From contig QCJW01000002.1 in assembly GCA_003215775.1 (NCBI GenBank), forward strand, positions 89,158 to 153,157: 64,000 nt of DNA, read 5' to 3'. The translations under genes and the position numbers were made by a program. The notes beneath the pieces were generated by a model. That model was not told the origin of the DNA. It saw nothing but the letters and a program-made list of their open reading frames with translations, and ran no database searches. Source of the stretch: Prochlorococcus sp. AG-409-G20 (GTDB lineage: Bacteria > Cyanobacteriota > Cyanobacteriia > PCC-6307 > Cyanobiaceae). Below are positions 21,757 through 32,171 of the stretch, one piece after another (within the stretch, counting starts at the first letter, position 1; every line of letters starts with the position of its first letter).

Positions 21757-22501
21757 ATCTTTCAAAGGAGCTCCAAGAATTGCGAGGACCCTCAGAAGAA
21801 ATACTATTTCAGAATCATGGCAACTACGATGGAAACCAGTGTGCGCAAGTACTGAGCATGACTTGTCAAAATGGCTAAATGAAAAACCATTATTAGGAAA
21901 CTTACCAAGAGCAATTATTGCTAATCGCCAAACTCATGGGAGGGGACAAAGAGGAAAAAAATGGCACTCTCCTATGGGCGGTGTATGGATGAGTGCCGCT
22001 ATTCCGATATCTCATCAAAAAACTTCAAGTAGCTTATTCGGTTTGGCAGTTGCAGTTGCCCTGTCAGAGCGCCTAGAGAAAGGGGGTGTTCTACTAAAGA
22101 TCAAATGGCCTAATGATCTAATAATAGGGAAAAGAAAACTAGCAGGTCTTCTGCCTAGACTTGTCTATAGAGGAGGCGAGCTCAAACTAGCTCGAGTAGG
22201 AATTGGTCTTAATGTTTTAAATCATGTCCCACATGAAGGTATTGCCCTGAGAGAAGTTCTCAATTTTAAAAACCATCGGACAGAATTCTGGGCATCAGAA
22301 ATCTTATTAGCACTTGAATCAGCTATTGAGCTGACAAAATCGAGTCAAGTTTTAAGAAAAAAAGCAGAAGAACGCCTTTGGTCTCAAGAGTATAAGGACC
22401 CAAAAACATATGAAATTTGGCAAGTAATTGGCATCGCCCTAAATGGTGCTCTCTGCGTCAAAAAAGGATCTAAATACAAGGAACTAATTCATTGGGAATA
22501 A
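21743..22501 (+). CDS. birA: Biotin--[acetyl-CoA-carboxylase] ligase
   Basis: QTHGRGQRGKKWHSPMGGVWMSAAI; KWPNDLIIGKRKLAGLLPR. Confidence 0.92.
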   Translation: MSKIKSFKGAPRIARTLRRNTISESWQLRWKPVCASTEHDLSKWLNEKPLLGNLPRAIIANRQTHGRGQRGKKWHSPMGGVWMSAAIPISHQKTSSSLFGLAVAVALSERLEKGGVLLKIKWPNDLIIGKRKLAGLLPRLVYRGGELKLARVGIGLNVLNHVPHEGIALREVLNFKNHRTEFWASEILLALESAIELTKSSQVLRKKAEERLWSQEYKDPKTYEIWQVIGIALNGALCVKKGSKYKELIHWE

Positions 22502-22509
22502 AACCTATT

Positions 22510-23232
22510 TCAGCGCTTATCAGCTATTTCAAGAATCTTTCCATCATGGAATCTTGCAACCCTTCTCGCCCTAGCCGCGACATCATCTTCATGTGTCACA
22601 AGAACAATTGTGATTCCTTGCTTATGCAATTCATCAAATAAATTCAAAACATCTTCAGTAGTTTTCGAATCAAGAGCACCGGTAGGTTCATCAGCCAACA
22701 ATAATGCTGGCTGATTAATAATGGCCCTTGCAATTGCAACTCTCTGCTGCTGTCCCCCAGAAAGCTGATTAGGCCTATTTCCCATTCTCTCAGCAAGGCC
22801 TACTCGATCAAGTGCAAGCTCTGCTCTCTGCATCCTTTTCGATGGAGATACACCTGCATAGATCATTGGGAGCATTACGTTTTCCAAGGCAGTTGCCTCT
22901 TGCAAAAGATGAAACTGTTGAAAGACAAACCCAAGTTCTTGATTACGCAGATCTGCAAGAGAGTCATCATCAAGACCTTCAACCGAAACACCATTTAGCT
23001 GATACTTGCCTTGACTGGGTCGATCCAAACAACCCAAAATATTCATTGCAGTACTTTTCCCTGATCCACTTGCACCCATAACAGCCAAGAAATCCCCATA
23101 GTTGATATCCAAATCAAGATTATCTAAGGCCTTAACTAATAATGGTCCATGGCCATAAATCTTACTTACGTTAACTAATTTTGCGACAGGAGTTAAAGGT
23201 TTTGAAGAATCAGCCAAGTAACTTATCTCCAC
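22510..23232 (-). CDS. ABC transporter ATP-binding protein, LolD/MacB/DevA type
   Basis: [50 protein letters not shown]. Confidence 0.92.
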   Translation of the reverse strand: MEISYLADSSKPLTPVAKLVNVSKIYGHGPLLVKALDNLDLDINYGDFLAVMGASGSGKSTAMNILGCLDRPSQGKYQLNGVSVEGLDDDSLADLRNQELGFVFQQFHLLQEATALENVMLPMIYAGVSPSKRMQRAELALDRVGLAERMGNRPNQLSGGQQQRVAIARAIINQPALLLADEPTGALDSKTTEDVLNLFDELHKQGITIVLVTHEDDVAARARRVARFHDGKILEIADKR

Positions 23233-24787
23233 TCAGTGCTATAGCTTCTTGCAGGAATGGAGTGCCTAAGACCGTGTTATTTGCCCATTGAAATATTGGA
23301 TTAGAAAGAATTCCACCTACTGCAGTAACAAACACACATGTCATAAGTGCTATTCTTAATGGAGGCAATCCTATCGTCTTCCATTGAATTAGAGGATAAG
23401 ACTTAACAACTTCAGAAGCCTCATAAGGTTCTTTAACTACCATCATCTTAATAACAGAAATATAATAATAAATTGAGATCACGGAGGTAACAAGTCCTAC
23501 GATTACAAGAAGATATTGCTTGTCAGCCCAACCTGCAAAGAAAAGATAAATCTTCCCAAAAAAACCAAACATTGGAGGAATTCCTCCTAAAGATAAAAGA
23601 CAAAGACTTAGTCCAAGTGTTATTAACGGATCTTTTTGATATAAACCAGCATAATCTGATATTCGATCACTACCTGTTCTAATTGAAAATAAGATTATGC
23701 AAGCAAATGCTCCTAAATTCATAAAAAGATAGGCCGCCATATAAAGAACCATTGCAGCAAATCCATCTTCTGTTCCACACACAAGACCTATCATTACAAA
23801 CCCCGCCTGACCTATAGAGCTATAAGCAAGCATTCTCTTCATAGAAGTTTGAGCGAGGGCAACAACATTCCCAAGCGTCATACTTAATACAGCTAGGACC
23901 GTAAACAACAATTTCCATTGACTATCAAATGCACCAAAACATCCAACCAAAATTCTTACTGCAAGAGCAAATCCAGCCGCTTTAGAGCCAACTGATAAAA
24001 AAGCAACAACAGGAGTTGGAGAACCTTCATATACATCTGGAGTCCATTGATGAAAAGGAACAGCGGCGATCTTAAATGCAACAGTTGCCAAAACAAAAAC
24101 AAGTGATAAAGCTGCCAAAGGAGTTGGGCTATTTAACAATGCATCCCCTATTCCTTGAAGACTTGTTGTCCCACTGATTCCGTAAAGCAGGGAAGCCCCA
24201 TAAAGGAATACAGCAGCTGCAGCTGAACCCACAAGCAAATATTTAAGAGCAGCCTCTGAACTTCTTGCATCTCTTTTCATATAGCCAGAAAGCAAATAGC
24301 TTGCTACAGAAAGAGTTTCGAGAGATACAAAAACACTGACTAAATCAGTTGCACCACAAAGCAACATCGCCCCCAAAGTCGCCGCAAGGAGAATTGCTGC
24401 ATATTCACCTACAGGGTGGCCACCTTGTTCGGCATAGCGCCAACTAATTAGCAATGAAAGGAGCGTGGACAATGCAACTACAGCTCTAAAAGCTATAGCC
24501 AACTTGTCTGATAAGAATGCTCCTAAGAATGAAGGTTCAAGAGGAGCATTCCATTGAAAAGCAAGCAATATCAAAGAAGTTCCGAGACCTAAATAACAAA
24601 TTGGAGGAACCCATCTCGCAGCTACCTTTTCGCCAGCCAAGTCGACAAGCAATGTTGCGATCATTGCAACAAGAACAACACCTTCTGGCGCCACTGTGCC
24701 AGCGTTAAGCGCAAGATTGAGCAACTCACCTGGAGCGGCAGATGCCTGAGCGGTGATAAAGCTTGCACCAATCTCAAGCATGATCAA
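23210..24787 (-). CDS. ndhB: NAD(P)H-quinone oxidoreductase subunit 2
   Basis: 525 aa; [69 protein letters not shown]. Confidence 0.96.
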   Translation of the reverse strand: MIMLEIGASFITAQASAAPGELLNLALNAGTVAPEGVVLVAMIATLLVDLAGEKVAARWVPPICYLGLGTSLILLAFQWNAPLEPSFLGAFLSDKLAIAFRAVVALSTLLSLLISWRYAEQGGHPVGEYAAILLAATLGAMLLCGATDLVSVFVSLETLSVASYLLSGYMKRDARSSEAALKYLLVGSAAAAVFLYGASLLYGISGTTSLQGIGDALLNSPTPLAALSLVFVLATVAFKIAAVPFHQWTPDVYEGSPTPVVAFLSVGSKAAGFALAVRILVGCFGAFDSQWKLLFTVLAVLSMTLGNVVALAQTSMKRMLAYSSIGQAGFVMIGLVCGTEDGFAAMVLYMAAYLFMNLGAFACIILFSIRTGSDRISDYAGLYQKDPLITLGLSLCLLSLGGIPPMFGFFGKIYLFFAGWADKQYLLVIVGLVTSVISIYYYISVIKMMVVKEPYEASEVVKSYPLIQWKTIGLPPLRIALMTCVFVTAVGGILSNPIFQWANNTVLGTPFLQEAIALSGDKLLG

Positions 24788-24913
24788 AAGGCTTCAAAAA
24801 GTAATTTGACTTTAGCTATGTTATTAAATTCGCCTATGGATATTTCTATCATCTATGCAGTTTGCACGTTGGTGCGATAAAGATAAAGAAGAAGAAAGGC
24901 CATAAAGCAACCT

Positions 24914-27652
24914 ATGCCACACACTCTTGTCATCGTCGAAAGCCCCACCAAAGCAAGGACCATAAGGAATTTCTTGCCTAAGGACTTCCAAGTAGAAGCC
25001 TCTATGGGGCATGTCAGGGATTTACCAAACAATGCCAGTGAAATCCCTGCTGCCAAAAAAGGGGAAAAATGGGCAAATCTTGGTGTCAACACCAATTCTG
25101 ATTTTGAACCTCTATATGTCGTTCCTAAAGACAAAAAGAAAATTGTCAAAGAGTTGAAAACAGCTTTGAAGGATGCAAATGAGCTCCTGCTAGCAACTGA
25201 TGAAGATCGAGAAGGCGAAAGCATCAGCTGGCATTTGATGCAATTACTTGCTCCAAAAGTACCTGTAAAAAGGATGGTTTTTCATGAGATTACAAAAGAA
25301 GCCATTTCCAAGTCCCTTTCTCAAACTAGAGATTTGGACATGGAGTTAGTACATGCTCAAGAGACTAGAAGGATCCTTGATCGACTTGTTGGCTATACAC
25401 TTTCTCCACTGCTATGGAAAAAGGTCGCATGGGGCCTATCCGCTGGCAGAGTGCAATCAGTTGCCGTGCGATTACTAGTCCAAAGAGAAAGAGCGCGACG
25501 AGCCTTTAAGAGTGCAAGCTACTGGGACCTTAAAGCCAATCTAGAGAAAGATGGGAATGTTTTTGAAGCCAAATTGGCTAGCATTGCTGATCAAAAAATT
25601 GCAACAGGTAGTGACTTTGATGAAACCACTGGAGAAATAAAAAAAGGTCGAAACGTCAAGCTAATAACTGAAAAGGAGGCTCTTACAATTGCAGAATCTT
25701 TACGTTCTAGAGAATGGACAGTCGAGCGAGTTGAAGAGAAACCAACAACACGAAAACCAGTTCCACCTTTTACAACAAGCACACTGCAACAAGAAGCAAA
25801 TCGCAAACTCCGTTTGTCTGCGCGCGAAACAATGCGTTGTGCTCAAGGTCTTTACGAAAGAGGCTTTATTACATATATGAGAACTGATTCAGTTCATCTC
25901 TCAGAACAAGCCCTTGGAGCGGCACGTGAATGCGTCCAATCAAAATATGGCAAAGAATATCTAAACGAAACAGTCCGACAATTCAGCACCAAATCACGTA
26001 ATGCTCAAGAAGCACACGAAGCGATTAGGCCAGCAGGCGAAAGCTTCAGAACACCAAGTGATACGGGCCTACAAGGTAGAGACTTGGCTTTATATGAGCT
26101 GATATGGAAAAGAACAGTCGCCAGTCAAATGACAGAGGCTCGACTGACAATGCTTTCAATTGATATAAAAGCAGGGGAGGCATCCTTTAGGTCTTCCGGC
26201 AAAAGAATCGATTTTGCCGGATTTTTCCGTGCATATGTCGAAGGTAGCGATGATCCTGAAGCTGCACTAGAAGGGCAAGAAGTCCTTTTACCTGCATTGC
26301 AAGTTGGGGATAAATCACTTCCGAAAGAAGTTGAAGCTCTGGGCCACCAAACTCAACCACCTGCAAGATATAGCGAAGCTTCATTAGTCAAAATGCTTGA
26401 GAAAGAAGGAATAGGAAGACCTTCTACTTATGCAAGCATTATTGGAACAATTGTTGACCGCGGATATTCAACTCTACAAAACAATTCTCTAACTCCTACT
26501 TTTACTGCATTTGCAGTAACAGCTCTACTAGAAGAACATTTTCCTGATCTTGTGGATACAAGTTTTACAGCAAAAATGGAATCAACCCTAGACGAAATAT
26601 CTACAGGAAAAGTGAAATGGCTTCCTTATTTAGAATCTTTCTATAAAGGAAATAAAGGGTTAGAAACTCAAGTTCAAAAACGAGAAGGAGATATTGATCC
26701 AGGTGTGTCTAGAACAATTGATTTAGAAGGTCTCGGATGTGTTGTTCGAATTGGACGATTTGGAGCCTATCTAGAATCAAAACAAGTCGGAGAGAATGGA
26801 GAAGAAGAACTAATCAAAGCAACACTGCCTAAAGAAATCACACCAGGAGAATTGGATGAAGAGAAAGCAAATCAAATACTCAAGCAAAAAGTTGACGGAC
26901 CAGAATCTCTTGGAGTAGATCACGAAACAGGTGATGACATCTATTTATTATTTGGACAATACGGACCCTATGTACAACGCGGTCAAGTTAGCGAAGAAGT
27001 CCCAAAACCCAAAAGAGCATCATTACCCAAAGGGGTTAAACCAGAAGATCTGACACTGGAGAATGCAATTGGATTATTAAGACTGCCTCGTCTTTTAGGA
27101 GATCATCCTGATGGAGGCAAAGTTCAAGCAGGTCTTGGCAGATTTGGTCCATATGTTGTTTGGGACAAAGGAAAAGGGGAAAAAGATTATCGATCTCTTA
27201 AGGCAGATGATGATGTGCTGTTAATAGCACTAGAAAGAGCAATGGAGCTTTTAGCAATGCCTAAGAGAGGAAGAGGAGGAAGAACTGCACTTAAAGATCT
27301 AGGCACACCAAAAGATAGCGAAGATAAAATACAGCTTTTTGATGGCCCCTATGGCCTCTATGTAAAACAAGGAAAAGTAAATGCTTCTCTTCCAGAAGGC
27401 AAAAAAGCTGATGACATAACTTTAGAAGAAGCTATTGAATTGTTAAAAGAAAAAACAGCTAAGAAATCACCTCGCAAAAAAAGTGGATCTAAAAAACCTA
27501 AGAAATCGACTGCAAAAACTAATACTGAAACAAAAACAAAAAAATCAGTCAGTAAAAATGCAACCGAAAAAAGCAAAAAGACTACAAGAACAACCAAAAC
27601 CGGGAGGCTAAGAGCAAGTGCTGTAAGGATAATAAAACCTGGAGAAAGTTAA
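24914..27652 (+). CDS. topA: DNA topoisomerase I
   Basis: 912 aa; VIVESPTKARTIRNFL (Toprim), FITYMRTDSVHLSEQAL (active Tyr), C-terminal repeat domains and Lys/Thr/Ser-rich tail. Confidence 0.97.
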   Translation: MPHTLVIVESPTKARTIRNFLPKDFQVEASMGHVRDLPNNASEIPAAKKGEKWANLGVNTNSDFEPLYVVPKDKKKIVKELKTALKDANELLLATDEDREGESISWHLMQLLAPKVPVKRMVFHEITKEAISKSLSQTRDLDMELVHAQETRRILDRLVGYTLSPLLWKKVAWGLSAGRVQSVAVRLLVQRERARRAFKSASYWDLKANLEKDGNVFEAKLASIADQKIATGSDFDETTGEIKKGRNVKLITEKEALTIAESLRSREWTVERVEEKPTTRKPVPPFTTSTLQQEANRKLRLSARETMRCAQGLYERGFITYMRTDSVHLSEQALGAARECVQSKYGKEYLNETVRQFSTKSRNAQEAHEAIRPAGESFRTPSDTGLQGRDLALYELIWKRTVASQMTEARLTMLSIDIKAGEASFRSSGKRIDFAGFFRAYVEGSDDPEAALEGQEVLLPALQVGDKSLPKEVEALGHQTQPPARYSEASLVKMLEKEGIGRPSTYASIIGTIVDRGYSTLQNNSLTPTFTAFAVTALLEEHFPDLVDTSFTAKMESTLDEISTGKVKWLPYLESFYKGNKGLETQVQKREGDIDPGVSRTIDLEGLGCVVRIGRFGAYLESKQVGENGEEELIKATLPKEITPGELDEEKANQILKQKVDGPESLGVDHETGDDIYLLFGQYGPYVQRGQVSEEVPKPKRASLPKGVKPEDLTLENAIGLLRLPRLLGDHPDGGKVQAGLGRFGPYVVWDKGKGEKDYRSLKADDDVLLIALERAMELLAMPKRGRGGRTALKDLGTPKDSEDKIQLFDGPYGLYVKQGKVNASLPEGKKADDITLEEAIELLKEKTAKKSPRKKSGSKKPKKSTAKTNTETKTKKSVSKNATEKSKKTTRTTKTGRLRASAVRIIKPGES

Positions 27653-28131
27653 TGGCAAAAAATAAGAGTTTACATAAGGAATTGGATCAATTTACAAAGA
27701 TATTTACTGCATTAATCTTCTTTGCATTGCAAGGATGCAGCGAAACAATAGTAGGCCAAAAGCTTGCAAATAGCTTTGATAATCCAGGCTCTAACATTAA
27801 TTCAGAAAAGCAATCATACAAAAAATCAAAAGGAGTCACTCCAACCGAAAAAGAAAAGCAGCCTAAAGAAAATAATCAAACTTTAGTCAAAAAAGAAAAC
27901 AAACCTACGATCAAGAAAGTGAAAAAAATTGTAGAAATCAAGCCAGACTCTTTCGACCCTTTACCCTATCGAGTCACAATTAAACTATCTGGAACAAATC
28001 CCTCTGCACCAGCTGAATCAGTCACAAAAGCATTAAGAAGAGCTGGTGTAAAATTCGAAGTAGAGATGATTGAACGAATTGAAGTTCTTCGCAAGAAGAA
28101 TAATTCTCCAAGCCCTAGAACTAGTCGTTAA
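27652..28131 (+). CDS. Hypothetical lipoprotein
   Basis: Hydrophobic stretch with lipobox-like ALQGC, Lys-rich linker, conserved-looking C-terminus PYRVTIKLSGTNPSAPAESVTKALRRAGVKFEVEMIERI; TAATG overlap with topA. Confidence 0.6.
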   Translation: MAKNKSLHKELDQFTKIFTALIFFALQGCSETIVGQKLANSFDNPGSNINSEKQSYKKSKGVTPTEKEKQPKENNQTLVKKENKPTIKKVKKIVEIKPDSFDPLPYRVTIKLSGTNPSAPAESVTKALRRAGVKFEVEMIERIEVLRKKNNSPSPRTSR

Positions 28132-28132
28132 T

Positions 28133-28816
28133 ATGAAAGAAAATAAACGTAATAACAAACAGAATCAACTCTATCTAAGAAAACTAAATAGAAGACAGTC
28201 ACTGACAATGATGGAAACTTCTTACTTGGCTGCCGCCTCTGCACTTATATGGATAGCACTATATTACTTACCAATTGGTGGTGCTATTTTTCGATTGACT
28301 TTACCATTACCCATAGCACTACTTCAGATTCGTAGAGGATATTATTCAGGATTAGAAGGGGTTTGTCTCACAGTACTTCTTTTAACTGCTTTAATGGGAC
28401 CTATAAGAGGCCCATTAATTTTATTTCCCTATGGATTACTAGCACTTTGGCTAGGCTTAAGTTGGGAACGCAAATTAAGTTGGTGGATTAGCTGGAGTAT
28501 AGGAGTCCTCATTGGAAGTTTTGGGTTTATTATAAGAGTAGGAATTCTTTCTATTTTAGTAGGAGAAAATCTTTGGGTGATAATTACTCGTGCGGGTTCA
28601 AATCTACTTGAAAAATTAATAGATTTGCTCAATATTCCCCTAAGCGCAGAATTAGGACAAGTTCAATTGATGGCAATTTTTTTAGTATTTCTTCAGGAAT
28701 TAATTTACGTACTAGTGCTTCATGCAGTTGCATTCTGGATTTTTCCTCGACTCAAAGCTGAAGTTCCAAATCCTCCTCGGTTATTACATGGACTCATCTC
28801 CCTTGACCCCCTTTAA
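28133..28816 (+). CDS. DUF2232 membrane protein
   Basis: Multi-TM; MMETSYLAAASALIWIALYYLPIGGAIFRLTLPLPIALLQIRRG; ATG at 28133 preferred over 28070. Confidence 0.75.
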   Translation: MKENKRNNKQNQLYLRKLNRRQSLTMMETSYLAAASALIWIALYYLPIGGAIFRLTLPLPIALLQIRRGYYSGLEGVCLTVLLLTALMGPIRGPLILFPYGLLALWLGLSWERKLSWWISWSIGVLIGSFGFIIRVGILSILVGENLWVIITRAGSNLLEKLIDLLNIPLSAELGQVQLMAIFLVFLQELIYVLVLHAVAFWIFPRLKAEVPNPPRLLHGLISLDPL

Positions 28817-29990
28817 AGATATTCACTACTCAAACAGTTTTATAAATGAACTACCAGCAGGATGCAAAGCATTTGGAGCAGGTGCATCTCAACATAGAAA
28901 AATACAATGGATAAAAAGCTGGAGCACTTGCAACAGTCATTTCACTTTTATATTGATTCTCGCTGGATCAAAAACGGCAGAAATTGAAGGTATTTCAGCA
29001 GCAGGGCATACTCCTGACTCTAGACGTTATACAGCTGTTGCAGATGCAGAACTTATTCTGCATGGTCCTGCTGTCTATCGAGAATGGGCTCTTCCTCCAT
29101 TACCTGCAGGCATTTCACCAGCTCTAATTAGTTATGTGGCAAAAGAATTTCTTAGATCAGATCCTCTTATCTTGACAGCTGGATTAAACCAACTCCCATC
29201 ATTTCCTCACATTCCTGTGGATTCACCTTTGAACGGACCAGCATCATGCTTAAGCACAGGCAAAGCAATGAGTTTAAAAAGAGTAGAAGCTCTATGGAAT
29301 AAAGGTTATTCAATGGGCAAGAAATTGCGCCAACCACTTTTAATAGCAGAGTGTATTCCTGGAGGAACAACTACAGCTCAGGCAATCCTTACTGGCCTAG
29401 GTTTGTCGATAGCAGATCTTATTAGTAGCAGTTCTAGAACTCGGCCATTAGCTATCAAAAAGAAAACAGTAGAGATAGGACTTCAAAAATCAGGCCTCAA
29501 AGAAAATCCTTTACCAAAGCAACTCTTGGCAGCAGTTGGGGACCCATTTCAAGTAATAGCTACAGGATTATTAATTGGAGCTAGACAAGCCGGGCAACCA
29601 GTATTACTAGGAGGCGGGAGTCAAATGTTAGCTGTAATAGCACTGGCACTAAGAACAATAAAACCAACCAATCGATCAGTCTTCGTCAATGAAATTGTAC
29701 TTGGAACAACTTCGTGGCTCGCCGAAGAAAAGTCCTCTTCACAAAAAAGTTGTAACTCACTTATGCTACTAATGGATAAAGTAGGGAAACACTTTGGAGT
29801 CGAGCTTCTTGGGATTGCAAGTGGTCTTCGCTTCAACTCAAGTAGATGCCAAGCCTTAAGAGATTACGAACTTGGTTTCATCAAAGAGGGTGTAGGAGCC
29901 GGAGCCCTTTCTTTATTAGCTCAACTCAATGGAGCTAGTTGTAATGAACTAATTAAAGGATGCGAAACTGGTGTTGATCTATTGAAATAA
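28788..29990 (+). CDS. cobT: Nicotinate-nucleotide--dimethylbenzimidazole phosphoribosyltransferase-like protein (archaeal/cyanobacterial CobT type)
   Basis: FTFILILAGSKTAEIEGISAAGHTPDSRRYTAVADAE; ECIPGGTTTAQAILTGLG; PVLLGGGSQMLAVIALAL. Confidence 0.82.
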   Translation: MDSSPLTPFKDIHYSNSFINELPAGCKAFGAGASQHRKIQWIKSWSTCNSHFTFILILAGSKTAEIEGISAAGHTPDSRRYTAVADAELILHGPAVYREWALPPLPAGISPALISYVAKEFLRSDPLILTAGLNQLPSFPHIPVDSPLNGPASCLSTGKAMSLKRVEALWNKGYSMGKKLRQPLLIAECIPGGTTTAQAILTGLGLSIADLISSSSRTRPLAIKKKTVEIGLQKSGLKENPLPKQLLAAVGDPFQVIATGLLIGARQAGQPVLLGGGSQMLAVIALALRTIKPTNRSVFVNEIVLGTTSWLAEEKSSSQKSCNSLMLLMDKVGKHFGVELLGIASGLRFNSSRCQALRDYELGFIKEGVGAGALSLLAQLNGASCNELIKGCETGVDLLK

Positions 29991-30033
29991 AAATCTCCAT
30001 TCATACAAACTTCCACATTTTTCGATCTCTCAG

Positions 30034-31035
30034 ATGAATCTTGCCGAGCTTAATAGACGCAAGTTCCTTCAATTAGTCCTTTTAATAGGAGCAGGTGCTC
30101 TCGCAAGTTGTAGTCGCAAGGAAAATGCCTACCTAATTGCGACTGAGGGTACGCTACCAAAGTCGTGGTTAAAGGTATTACCTACTCCATGGAGTTTTAA
30201 ATCGATAAAAGTAGATAAACTAGAAAAGACATATAAAAACTCTCTTACAAATTCAGCAGATCTAATTGCACTTGGTGATGGGTGGTTGAATTCATTTGAG
30301 GCAAATAATCTTAGTAAGATTAACAATCCCGACCTCACTCTTAATCTTGATTACCAAGCCAAGTTCTTTCTTGACCTACATAAAAGATCTTTAGCTAATT
30401 GTCTACTGCCAGTAGGTGTTTCTCCATGGGTAATGTTATTTAGAAATGGTGATCCATGGTTAACTGAAGCCAGAGAAAAATGGGACATACTCCTTGATCC
30501 TAGACTTGAAGGGAAAATTGTCTTCCCAAAAAGTCCTAGACTAATAATGTCTATTGCTGATCAAATTGGAAATGGCAATGACTTAAAACAACTGCGTACA
30601 CAAGCTCTGACATTAGATGATCAAAATGCATCTAATTGGATTCTCTCGGGGGAAGCAAGGGTAGCCTTACTTCCTATGCAACAATGCATGAAAAGCATAA
30701 ACAGAGATCCAAGATTGCGAATTGCTCTCCCCCGAATGGGATCTCCTTTGCATTGGACCATACTTATACGTCCCAAAAGTGGACTCGAACCATTACCTGA
30801 ATCATGGGTTAGAAAAACATGGGAGCTGCCTTTGATGGGGAAATTACTTTCCGAAGGATGGATACCACCACTCCCACATAGAAACATAAAAAAAACTTTA
30901 GAAATTAATGGTCAGAGTTATTACTCCAAATTCCTTCCACAAGAAGAAGTTTGGAGTAATTGCTGGTCTTTAGAAAAACTTGATAGTTCCAAACAACAAC
31001 AATTAGAACTTCGTTGGCAAAATTCAGCCCCATAA
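30034..31035 (+). CDS. Periplasmic solute-binding-like lipoprotein with Tat-like signal
   Basis: N-terminus RRKFLQLVLLIGAGALASC (twin Arg plus lipobox); extracellular-solute-binding-like body (DPRLEGKIVFPKSPRL). Confidence 0.65.
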   Translation: MNLAELNRRKFLQLVLLIGAGALASCSRKENAYLIATEGTLPKSWLKVLPTPWSFKSIKVDKLEKTYKNSLTNSADLIALGDGWLNSFEANNLSKINNPDLTLNLDYQAKFFLDLHKRSLANCLLPVGVSPWVMLFRNGDPWLTEAREKWDILLDPRLEGKIVFPKSPRLIMSIADQIGNGNDLKQLRTQALTLDDQNASNWILSGEARVALLPMQQCMKSINRDPRLRIALPRMGSPLHWTILIRPKSGLEPLPESWVRKTWELPLMGKLLSEGWIPPLPHRNIKKTLEINGQSYYSKFLPQEEVWSNCWSLEKLDSSKQQQLELRWQNSAP

Positions 31036-32160
31036 ACGTCTAGAAGGTGAAGACATAAGTCTCCTATGAGTATCTTCAAGCAGCTGAGGAATATTCAAAT
31101 CATTAGGGCAAAGCGGAATGCATTTACCACAGTCCATACATGCACTTGCATCGACTTCCTCCCACCAGTGACCAGCCTTACCAATTAAGTTATATCTCTC
31201 TTTAGCAAAAACTTGCATGTCATACCCAACAGCAAGGTTTCTCAAACGTAAAACTTCTGGTATCGGAACATCTTGAGGGCAAGGGATACATCGTCTACAC
31301 TGTCCACAAAAGGTTTCTCCAAGTCTTAAAAAACACCTGTTCTTAAGCCTATTAAGAACAGTTATTTCCTCTAAATCCAGAGGTCCATCAGCATTAATCA
31401 ATTTCTTTGGAAGCTTTAGATCTTCAATTTTTGAAGCTCCAATAGTAAGAGTACTGATACCAGTAGACAATAAAAACCTGTAAGCAATTTCCAGAGGAGT
31501 AAAAGGTCTGCAATCGTCAACCAGGATTGAGCTAGGAGTATGCAAATGCCCTCCCTTATCAGCAGGCGAAATAGCCATTACTCCAATACCTTTAGCCAAG
31601 GCCCTTTTAGCTAAAGGTATTCGTTGTTGATCAAAAAGATGAAGATGTAAGCTACAAAATTGAAATCTTTCACTATCAAGAGTTTCTTGAATAAGCTCAT
31701 GAGAACCATGAGAACTAAATCCGACCTGAGAGACAAGTCCTGTTTCTTCTGCCCAACGTAACAAATCAGAGCCCTCACCAGTTAAAGCCCATTTGAGATG
31801 CTCTTTACGGTTAATACCATGAATCGCCAAATTATCGATATGACTTTTACCAAGTCTCTCAAGGATTGCACTTATAGCTTTCTTACCGTCATAGTAACTA
31901 AGCCCAGGGAGGAGTTTACTTGTAATTACCCATCCACCATCTGGGACTATGCCTTGACGGGTTAATTTCTGTAATGATTTTCCCAGGAAGGATTCAGCAG
32001 GTCCATAGACAGGAGCTGTTTCAATATGGTTAATACCTACATCAAAAGCGCCTCTAAGGACAGTTGTCATTTGCTCTATTGAGCAAATGGCTCTCATTGT
32101 TCCCAAAGTAAAAAGACTTACTTCAGAAGAACGACCAAATGCATGACGAAATGGAGCCAT
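31024..32160 (-). CDS. Aldo/keto reductase fused to 4Fe-4S ferredoxin-like domain
   Basis: GINHIETAPVYGPAE, VGFSSHG; C-terminal CGQCRRCIPCP and CMDCGKCIPLCP clusters. Confidence 0.88.
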   Translation of the reverse strand: MAPFRHAFGRSSEVSLFTLGTMRAICSIEQMTTVLRGAFDVGINHIETAPVYGPAESFLGKSLQKLTRQGIVPDGGWVITSKLLPGLSYYDGKKAISAILERLGKSHIDNLAIHGINRKEHLKWALTGEGSDLLRWAEETGLVSQVGFSSHGSHELIQETLDSERFQFCSLHLHLFDQQRIPLAKRALAKGIGVMAISPADKGGHLHTPSSILVDDCRPFTPLEIAYRFLLSTGISTLTIGASKIEDLKLPKKLINADGPLDLEEITVLNRLKNRCFLRLGETFCGQCRRCIPCPQDVPIPEVLRLRNLAVGYDMQVFAKERYNLIGKAGHWWEEVDASACMDCGKCIPLCPNDLNIPQLLEDTHRRLMSSPSRRLWG

Positions 32161-32171
32161 TAATTCATTCC

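Noticed and set aside
24853-25224. 123-aa minus-strand ORF opposite the topA start
   Set aside because: Hydrophobic-looking but fully explained as antisense to the conserved Toprim region of topA.
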